Notes under the pieces: generated by a model
What the model saw: the letters and a program-made list of their open reading frames with translations, nothing else
Database searches by the model: none
What the model was told of the DNA's origin: nothing
Shown: positions 11,502-18,997 of the stretch, piece by piece
Layout: each line of letters starts with the position of its first letter
Numbering within the stretch: position 1 is the first letter of the stretch
From: Schoenoplectus triqueter
Lineage: Eukaryota; Streptophyta; Magnoliopsida; Poales; Cyperaceae
NCBI GenBank assembly: GCA_964058805.1
Contig: CAXKVV010000255.1
Coordinates: forward strand, 1 to 31,785
Direction of reading: 5' to 3'
Length of the DNA: 31,785 nt
Program-made: the position numbers and the translations under genes

Positions 11502-12000
11502 CATTCCGGTTTCGGAGGCTAATGATAGAGCTATATTCTAAAGGCCCATATACTACGAGCTCAGACACTTAGTCCAAAAATAATAGACATTCCGCTTAAT
11601 ATACATCTCAAACTGCATGCATTCGATCTTCATATCACTTCTCTACCTCATCTCGAGATAAGTAGCTGTGAGCTCGAGGTCACCCTACGGTTCTCAATTT
11701 TAAATATATTAATAACTGCTCATTACTATAAATAAGAGTTATAACTGATCACATCCTTGATAACCGTCCACTACCATAAATAGCGGATATCATTGATCAT
11801 AGTCAGAAATAGCACAATGAAATAAAGTAAGTTCACCGACTTATCTCTACAGATAAGTGCTACTTTTAGTATTATCTACTAATATCATGAACAAACTGAT
11901 CATGATTCTCACGTCCTTCTTTCTTTATATAAGGCATCACCTAAGACAGAAGAAGTGATCCAGTTTTTACACACACAAAAATTTATAAGTCAGAGTAATG
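11500..12000 (+). other. LTR-like sequence with a TATA box
   Basis: Two imperfect direct repeats (about 11711-11748 and 11761-11799) share CATTACTATAAATA / CACTACCATAAATA and end TGATCA. A TATA motif, CTTTATATAAGGC, is at about 11930. This layout resembles a retrotransposon U3/R region downstream of the gag-like fragment. The element's boundaries were not found, and a plain promoter is an alternative. Confidence 0.3.
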
Positions 12001-12539
12001 ATGATGGTCCTAAACACCTAATTATTAGAGTTTTTGATAGCAAATAGCGAAGGCCAAATGATATTATTTTAACTAAAAGAACAAAAGAGAGGTAATTCAC
12101 TGCCAACTATGACGCAAGTAAGAACGCTAGGCGCCTTCTACCTGTTAAGAGCGATAACAAGGAGGGCAGGTGGGAGAACGAAGAGAGATCGGGAATGGAG
12201 ATTATGAAGGGATCAAGCACGCGGGAGTGGAGAAGAGTGATTTCATCCATTTTCATTTTCGTTTTCCGCCGAAAAAATATAGAAAAAGAAAGCAGCATTT
12301 TTCACCGATATATGGAAAGCAATTTTACTCAGAATTCATATTTAATACCATCTGAACAGATGGAAAATTATACTTCTTTCAGAACGTCCATCTTCTTCCG
12401 ATTCTGCAAGAAATATATTATCACTAAAAAAAAGTAAAAACAAACAAAAAACTAGCTCCTTGCATTTTTTTTCTATCATAAATCTTTTTTTCCTGAATAT
12501 CCGATATTATGCGGGCATCTGTGAAAAATTATTTATCCT
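12001..12539. other. Spacer, nothing recognised
   Basis: Short overlapping frames exist on both strands at 12107-12437. None has domain features or splice context. Confidence 0.4.
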
Positions 12540-12544
12540 TTAAT

Positions 12545-12790
12545 TAATTTGTTCTTGGATTTGACTGGATCTGAGGCTTTGTCCATACGTTGTCCAGAGA
12601 TTAACTAAACAAGGGTTAAAATACAAAAGAAAAGTGAGAATTAAAATATTATTACAACAAGCATCTCGGCGTGTTTTGTGGGAAAACAAATGGTTAAACT
12701 TGGACCAATACTGATACTGTTGTATTAATATACTCATCATTGATTGATTTTGAGTGGGAAGAGAGAGAGAAGCAGAGAGCATCTGAGAGT
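12545..12790. repeat. Diverged duplicated segment, copy 1
   Basis: Shares ordered blocks with 17990-18215: CTGGATCTGAGGCTTT / CTGGATCTAAGGCTTT, TGTCCAGAGATTAACTAAAC / TGTCCACAGATTTAACCAAAC, CATCTCGGCGTGTTTTGTGG / CATCTCGGCGTGCTTTGTGG, and a TACTCAT...TTGA...GAAGAG end. Same orientation. Function unknown; possibly an old repeat or paralogous promoter or gene debris. Confidence 0.6.
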
Positions 12791-12872
12791 CACACCAGTA
12801 GAGGTTAGGAGTATCATGTGTGCGTTTTTTCAAGCATTGAAGCACGAGATTCGTGTCTGAGTCTATGATTAT

Positions 12873-13089
12873 TAGAGGTGGGAATCGGACGGGTCGGGTC
12901 AGTTTGACTTTTTAGGAGAAATCAGATCGGACCGGGTCGGATCGGGTCGGGTCAATTTATATGTTGTGTTTTTTCAGATCGTTGATAGATTTTGATTGGA
13001 TTGAAGACCATTTGATCTCGGGTTGGGTCAGTTCGGGTCCGGACGGGTCAGACAGGTTTCTCGGGTCAGTTCGGGTTTTGCCACCTCTA
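12873..13089. mobile_element. hAT-type MITE with perfect 8-bp target duplication
   Basis: A 217-bp element with inverted ends TAGAGGTGG / CCACCTCTA, flanked by ATGATTAT at 12865-12872 and 13090-13097. It contains many GGGTCGGGT and GGGTCAGTTCGGG motifs. It encodes no transposase. The 83-codon frame across it is an artefact. Confidence 0.8.
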
Positions 13090-13111
13090 ATGATTATGAA
13101 TTTATCAGTAG

Positions 13112-13466
13112 GGAAGGTATTCTTGACAATGAATTATCCTGATAATATTAATAATGGATTTTTAAATAAATATAAAAAAATGTTAAAAAATAATTTAGTT
13201 TTTTATTTATAAATTGATGGTGATTAAAATTTTATATAATTTCATTATTCTTTGCTAGTCGATCAAACATCATCAAAATATTATGCACTCTGTAATGGTT
13301 CCAATTTAAAAGACTTTATTTGACTATCAAACGTTAATGAATTGTCATCAATCTATAATTAGAAGAACATATCTATAAGATTTTTATTTTTAATTTTTTT
13401 TTCGTATTTGAAGATTCATTGTCAACATTATTAAGATAGTCATTGTCAAGTAATCCCTTCTTTTAT
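13112..13466. mobile_element. MITE family A, copy 2 (diverged)
   Basis: The left end TTCTTGACAATGAATTATCC and right end CATTGTCAAGTAATCCC are inverted relatives of the family A ends. The inner arms hold AAATTGATGGTGATTAAAA and CATCAATCTATAATTAGAAG. More diverged than copy 3 at 13933. Confidence 0.6.
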
Positions 13467-13525
13467 CAGTATCCTCCAAGTTAGTGATGTGTCGACCAAA
13501 AGCTTCATATATATAGATATATAGA

Positions 13526-13891
13526 CGAGGGATTCAATTACAATATTTTTTTATGACTATAACGGATATTTTCAAAATTTTTGAAGTTCAAACAGTCGAT
13601 CTAAATCGTTCAACATGATTGATATATTAAAAATATGCTTGTAGATTAAATTGGACATTTCTTTAAATATTTTTACTATTTATTAAGACTATACAAAATT
13701 TAGTGGTATGAAAATAATGAATTTTATACTCATCTTAATAAATAGTAAAAAAATTAAAAAAATATATCCAATTTGATATGTAAGGAAATTTCAATATATT
13801 CATCATTTTAAATGATTTGGATTTACTATTTGGACTTTAAAAATATTCGTTATAACTAGTATCACCAAAAGTTATTGTAACTTGATCCTTC

Positions 13892-13894
<3 letters not shown>
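13526..13894. mobile_element. Palindromic MITE G
   Basis: The ends CGAGGGATTCAATTACAAT and ATTGTAACTTGATCCTTCC are imperfect inverses. The left arm has GTTCAAACAGTCGATCTAAA; the right arm has a degraded inverse (GATTTGGATTTACTATTTGG). The same core occurs in the 15781 element. It ends exactly where a (TA)n microsatellite begins. Confidence 0.65.

Positions 13895-13932
<38 letters not shown>
13895..13932. repeat. (AT)19 microsatellite
   Basis: An uninterrupted AT run between MITE G and MITE A copy 3. It directly abuts both elements. Frames reading IYIYIY across it are artefacts. Confidence 0.95.
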
Positions 13933-13936
<4 letters not shown>

Positions 13937-14310
13937 AGGAATCACTTGACAACCTTGACAATGTATTTTCAAATAAATACCAAAAAAACTTTAAAATAGA
14001 AAAAAAAAACCTTATGGATATGTTCTTCTACTTATATATCAATGGTGATACAAATTTCATTCAATTTCATTATCATTTTATGGTCCATCAAAGAACGTCA
14101 AATTATAACCATTGTAAATTATATAAAATTTTGATAGTCCTTGATGGAGTACCAAACTATAATGAAATTACATGAATTTTGAATCACCATCAATCTATAA
14201 GTAGAAGACCATATTCATAAGGTTTTTTCTATTTTTAAGATTTTTTTAGTATTTATTTAAAAATTCATTGTCAAGATAGTAAAAATAACTCATTGTCAAG
14301 TGATCCCCAG
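13933..14310. mobile_element. MITE family A, copy 3 (best preserved)
   Basis: Inverted ends GGAATCACTTGACAA and TTGTCAAGTGATCCCC. The whole element is an imperfect hairpin: ATCAATGGTGATACAAATTT at about 14039 pairs with GAATCACCATCAATC at about 14180, and the GTCAAATTATAACCATTG centre forms a further arm. (TA)n lies on both sides, so TA is the probable target. No coding capacity. Confidence 0.75.
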
Positions 14311-14352
<42 letters not shown>

Positions 14353-14367
14353 TGTGTGTGTGTGTGT
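14311..14367. repeat. Compound microsatellite (AT)n(GA)n(GT)n
   Basis: Three adjacent dinucleotide runs (AT at about 14311-14333, GA at about 14334-14352, GT to 14367) join MITE A copy 3 to palindromic element B. Confidence 0.95.
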
Positions 14368-14729
14368 GTTAGACTATTGTGAAAACGTTTACATTTCAAG
14401 TCTAAGTGCATACGGCTCAAATTTTATCGTAACACGTCCGAAATTTAAAATTATCATTCTCATTAAATTATTCATATCAAAATATTAAGGGATACAAAAA
14501 TTTAGGGTATTTCGAGTTTTTTAAGTATTTATTTTAGATTTTTGAAAATCAACAACAATAATTTAATATTTTAGTACTGATTTTTAAAAATCCAAAATAC
14601 ATACTTAGAAAACTCGAAATACCCTAATTTTTTGTATTCCTTAATATTTTGATATGAAAAATTTAATGAAAATGATAATTTTCAATTTCAAAAGTGTTAT
14701 GATAAAACTTGAGCCGTATGCACAATAGT

Positions 14730-14734
<5 letters not shown>
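14368..14734. mobile_element. Palindromic MITE B
   Basis: The ends GTTAGACTATTGTG and CACAATAGTCTAAC are perfect inverses. Both arms then share GCATACGGCTCAA and a long run through TTAGGGTATTTCGAGTTTT. The left arm has about 26 extra bases (14382-14407) absent from the right. Microsatellites flank both sides. Confidence 0.8.
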
Positions 14735-14760
<26 letters not shown>

Positions 14761-14781
14761 GTGTGAGAGAGAGAGAGAGAT
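14735..14781. repeat. (TA)n(GA)n microsatellite
   Basis: TA run at about 14735-14760, then GTGTGAGAGAGAGAG to 14781, between palindromic elements B and C. Confidence 0.95.
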
Positions 14782-15191
14782 AGTGGAGATAGCGTGAGCT
14801 TAAGCTCACGGAGGCCTTCCGTGAGCTTAACTCAAAAAACATATCAAATCATCTCGAAATTTTAATTTATCATTCTCATTAAATTCTTTATATGAAAATC
14901 TCATGGGATGCAAAAATTTGGAGCGTTTTGAGCTTTTTAAGTCACCATTTTTAATTTTTTAAAATGAAGTTCAAGTATTGAATATATTATTATTATTTTT
15001 AGAGCTAATTTTTAAAAATTAAAAATGATGACTTAAAAAGCTCAAAATGCTCAAAATTTTTGCATCCCATGAGATTTTCATATAAAAAATTTAATGAGAA
15101 TGATAAATTAAAATTTCGAGATGATTTAATATATTTTTTGAGTTAAGCTCACGGAAGGCCTTCATGAGCTTAAGCTCACGCTATCTCCACT
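14782..15191. mobile_element. Palindromic MITE C with terminal hairpins
   Basis: A 410-bp near-perfect inverted repeat. The ends read AGTGGAGATAGCGTGAGC and its inverse. Just inside the left end is the perfect palindrome CGTGAGCTTAAGCTCACG, followed by a second inverse of the same motif (CCGTGAGCTTAACTC). The arms continue through ATTTTAATTTATCATTCTC to a short centre. Element D is a relative. Confidence 0.8.
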
Positions 15192-15215
15192 CTATATATA
15201 TATATAGAGAGAGAG
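15192..15215. repeat. (TA)n(GA)n microsatellite
   Basis: Short TA then GA run between elements C and D. Confidence 0.9.
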
Positions 15216-15632
15216 AGAGTAAATCTACCGTGAGCTTAAGCTCGCGGTAGACCTTCGTGAGCTTAGCTCAAAAAATATATCAAATGATCTTCAAATTTTG
15301 ATTTTTCAATCTCATTAAATTCTTCATATTGAAATATTATGGGGTACAAAAATTTGAGATGTTTCGAGTTTTCTAAGTCACTCTTTTCAATTTTTCAAAA
15401 TAATTTACAAATATTGAATATTTTATTATTATTTTTGGAGCTGATTTTCAAAAATTAAAAAGAGTGACTTAGAAAATTTGAAATATTTCAAATTTTTGTA
15501 CTTCACAAGATTTCAATATGAAGAATTTAATGAGATTGAAAAATTAAAATTTAGAGATCATTTGTTATATTTTTTGAGCTAAGCTCACGGAGGTCTTCCG
15601 TAAGCTTAAGCTCACGGTAGATTTACTCTCTC
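15216..15632. mobile_element. Palindromic MITE D, relative of C
   Basis: The ends GAGTAAATCTACCGTGAGC and its inverse enclose TTAAGCTCGCGGTAGACC on the left and CCGTAAGCTTAAGCTCACGG on the right. Arms of about 190 bp pair with scattered mismatches. The terminal hairpin motif and the inner TTTTTGAGCTAAGCTC resemble element C, so the two share ancestry but differ in their outermost bases. Confidence 0.8.
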
Positions 15633-15660
15633 TCTTTATATATATAGAGAGAGAGAGTTT
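15633..15660. repeat. (CT)n(TA)n(GA)n microsatellite
   Basis: CT, TA and GA runs lie between elements D and F. Confidence 0.9.
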
Positions 15661-16410
15661 AAAATACAACGTGTTAAAATCTCAAATTTTAAGTTCAAAA
15701 TGACCGATGTGAACCCTTAAATTTTATTTTCCATATCAAATTCTTATAGAAAGTCAAATTATATATATATATATATATATAGAGTAATGCTATGGTGCTT
15801 CGCGAAGCAAAAAAATTTTTGTGCTTCGCGTCCATATCTCGAATTTAAAAGTTCAAACGGCCGATCCAAACCGTTGAACATCATCTTCATATTGAAATAT
15901 CCTTGGAGATCAAATTTTATATTTTTTTGAATTTTTTTGATATTTTTTAGATGGGTACAAAGTTTGTTGATCTAAAGATTTCTGCACCATCCAAAATAAG
16001 CGACTTTGTACCCATCTAAAAAATATCAAAAAAAATCAAAAAAATATAAAATTTGATCTCCAAGGATATTTCAATATGAAGATGATGTTCAACGGTTTGG
16101 ATCGGCCGTTTGAACTTTTAAATTCGAGATACGGACACGAAACACAAAAAATTTTTTGCTTCGCGAAGCACCATAGCATTACTCTATATATATATATATA
16201 TATATTTAATTTTTCTCACTATTTTTTGGGTAGGAAGAACATCATCCTTATTGGACAATCCAAAATTCTCCAATCAAACAATATTCTCTTAGCCCAAAAA
16301 ATAAAAAATATTAAATATTTGATTTTTTACAAGAGTTTAATATGAAGAATTAAACAGTTTAGATTGATCATTTTTAGTTTGAAATTTAAAATTTTAACAC
16401 ATTATACAAA
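15661..16410. mobile_element. Older palindromic MITE F, split by element E
   Basis: The left arm (GTGTTAAAATCTCAAATTTT, then GTTCAAAATGACCGATGTG) at about 15671-15756 pairs with the right arm ending AAATTTAAAATTTTAACACA at about 16401. The arms are clearly more diverged than those of the inserted element E. A (TA)n run lies on either side of the insertion. Confidence 0.6.
15781..16185. mobile_element. Palindromic MITE E, young, nested in F
   Basis: A 405-bp, almost perfect inverted repeat. The ends are AGAGTAATGCTATGG and its inverse. Next comes TGCTTCGCGAAGCA, itself a perfect palindrome, at both ends. The inner arms share GTTCAAACGGCCGATCCAAA and ATCTCCAAGGATATTTCAAT. (AT)n abuts both ends (15760-15780, 16186-16204). 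High arm identity suggests a recent insertion. Confidence 0.85.
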
Positions 16411-16718
16411 TATATCCCTACAACATATTACATTTTAGTCTTTCTATTTGTGTTTAGATATATATCAACTGCATGTTATTGCTAAGCAGCGGCTTGTTTG
16501 CGGGACCAAGCTCGTTTACTCCACAAACAAAGTCGGCCTTACATTTCATTTAGGTCTAAAACAAACAACGCCTCTCAGATTATGCCTCGTATTAATATAA
16601 GACAATTTTTTTTTTCTATAAAACATGTTGTAATTTTGAAATCCGACAATTTTTCTTTCATATTTAAAATTGAACATACTCAAGTCTATTTTTTTTTGTT
16701 AAGTTAGTGATACTTTTA
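16411..16718. other. Spacer between MITEs
   Basis: AT-rich, with a GC-richer patch at 16480-16590. No gene was recognised. The 69-codon frame at 16498-16707 has no features. Confidence 0.4.
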
Positions 16719-16726
16719 TATATAAC

Positions 16727-17180
16727 TAGGGTGTCAATGGGTCGGGTCGGGTTATATTATTTTATTATTATTTTTGATCCGATCCGAACCCGATCTGATT
16801 AAATTCGGATTAAAAAATCTTGACCTACCTGACCAGACGGGTATGGGTCGACCCGACCCGTGTAAAATAATTAAATATTTATTAATTATTTTTATTTAAT
16901 TTTAAGCAATAAAATATTGATTAATTTATAATTAATCTTAATTAGTATATAATTAATGTATATTTAAGTTTTAATTAGTAATAAATCATAAAATTACTTT
17001 AAAAAATATAATTAATCGGGTCGGATCAGGTTGATCCGAACCCGACCCGATCCGATTCGGGTTAAAAAAATTAAACCCATACCCGACCCATTTATGTTCG
17101 GGTCGTGTCGGATCGGATCGGGTCGGGTTCGGATTGGGTCAGATTAACCCGTCGGGTCGGATCAAGAATTGACAACCCTA
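16727..17180. mobile_element. hAT-type MITE rich in GGGTCGGGT
   Basis: A 454-bp element with inverted ends TAGGGTGTCAATGGG / TTGACAACCCTA, flanked by 8-bp repeats TATATAAC (16719-16726) and TATATGAC (17181-17188) with one difference. GGTCGGGTCGGGTT and its inverse lie near both ends; the core is AT-rich. Less decayed than its relative at 9325. Confidence 0.85.
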
Positions 17181-17188
17181 TATATGAC

Positions 17189-17985
17189 ATATTATCCTTT
17201 CTTTTCGGAAATAATGAACAAATTTTACACTAAAGCAAAAAACAAAAGAACATTAACATATGTATTGCGATCAATAACAAAGAGATGATATATTCAAATC
17301 TGATCTTTATTCCTTCACAATCTTTCTCACTTCTAAAATCTGTAGTTGATTATATAACTTTAATTTTATTGGCAACAAAATGTACGCGTGTAAGTCCAAT
17401 CCATTTAATCCGTCTAGAAAAATAAATAAATACAAGTTTGTTATTTATTAGTTTGTAATAGTTTGGGTATGGATTAAACTTTAAGCAATAGACAATTATA
17501 CTTTAGTTATGAATTTTCTTAATATTATTGAGTAAAACTCAACCGACCGTTATACATCATATTCTTGAAAATAATTTATTTTATTTTAACTCTAATAACA
17601 ATATCATTATAAAAATAATATAACATCTTTAAATGAAATCCACTGAACCTGTAAAACTGGTTTTTATCATTAATTAATTAATTAATTAATTAATAACAAA
17701 TTACAATTCATATAACCCAACTATAATAATTCGGATTAATTATAATTTACGAGATCCGTCTACACCCCTAATAAACAGAAACAGTATTGATAGCACAAAT
17801 CTCTATGCGTCAGTTGGTGCGGTTGTGGCGGCGAGTTTGGCATTTGACCACTCTGAAACTGTCCCGCCAAAATAATTGTAGAGTACATATTATTACCAGA
17901 AAAAAAAAAGAATTACATATTGTCTTTCTGACATCCAATTTTTTTTTTGTGTAATATTTTTTGACATGAAAACATTCGTGCATAT
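17189..17985. other. AT-rich spacer, no gene recognised
   Basis: Contains an (AATT)n run at about 17671-17694 and a GC-richer patch at 17805-17880 (GTTGTGGCGGCGAGTTTGG). Nothing codes convincingly. Confidence 0.4.
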
Positions 17986-17989
17986 TTTT

Positions 17990-18215
17990 GTTCTTTTGGT
18001 TTTGTCTGGATCTAAGGCTTTTGTCAAGCTCCACATGCTGTCCACAGATTTAACCAAACAAAGGATTACAAAATAACACTAGAAATGAGAACAAAGTACA
18101 AAAAAAAACATCTCGGCGTGCTTTGTGGGAAAATAAATTGGTTAGAACAATGCTGTTCCATTAGTCTACTCATAATTGACTTGTTTGAGTTGGAAGAGGA
18201 GAGATCTCGCATGTG
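17990..18215. repeat. Diverged duplicated segment, copy 2
   Basis: Partner of 12545-12790 in the same orientation, sharing CTGGATCTAAGGCTTT, CATCTCGGCGTGCTTTGTGG and the block ending GAAGAGGAGAG. The MITE-rich region lies between the two copies. Confidence 0.6.
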
Positions 18216-18997
18216 ACTTGAGTCCCTTGATCGGTTCAGTCCTGGAGAATGTTTGTTTGTTTGTTTTTTAAGGTCCGATGTTGAGTGGTCAAGAAAGAAG
18301 TTTGCATTTCAAATGCTGGCCTTTTTTTAGTTTAGAACTAGTCATGGTTGTTACCATGATGTTCAAGCTATATTATTTATTTTTATTTTTTTGCAAAGTT
18401 GCAATGCATTATGGATCAAAGAATACTTGTATACCATAATGCTTTTAATGTTTCACACTTACAACTTTCAACTTGCAAGCAACCAATAACTAATAATCAT
18501 CTCTTTGGTCGTATAATAAGACTGCTCAAAATCACTTTCCTCAAGATATGAAAACATTTTTCTTTCCAATCAAAACAGCTCTAAGTAAAAATTAATAACT
18601 AGTATAGGAAGCACATTAAGTATAGGTCAGTATTGACAACCTCTGGTCGTATAATAACTAGTATAGGAGCATAGCCATTTCTCTTTGTATATTTAAGATA
18701 ATGCCTTCCTAAATGCATAATGTATGTTCAAATTAACTATTCGACCTCTCTCATCAACCAAGGCATTCATGCAAACAACGAATCTTTCTGTGAGAGAATT
18801 TTCTTCACCAGGTCTTAACTTAAAAAAATGGAAGCTTTGGAAAATTAGACAGTTAATTTAGTTCAATAAAATTTGCAATATGATGTTCCTAGACTATAAA
18901 TATAGAACCTATTCTAAAATACAAAAAGAAACATTTAAATTTGTTAATAATAGTACAAATAAAACAAGAATTAAAATATTACAAAAGCAAGTGTGCC
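18216..18997. other. 3' flank of the p24 gene
   Basis: A short direct repeat (TGGTCGTATAATAA at about 18508 and 18645; AACTAGTATAGGA at about 18598 and 18656) is the only structure seen. The p24 3' UTR must lie in roughly the last 100-300 bp. No canonical AATAAA was found on the minus strand there. Confidence 0.4.

Noticed and set aside
13882..14488. Frames with IYIYIYIY and SVCVCV runs
   Set aside because: They translate dinucleotide microsatellites and MITE ends and are not proteins.
14311..16204. Repeated palindromes considered as a CRISPR array
   Set aside because: Repeat units are hundreds of bases and unrelated in spacing, no cas genes exist, and the host is a plant.
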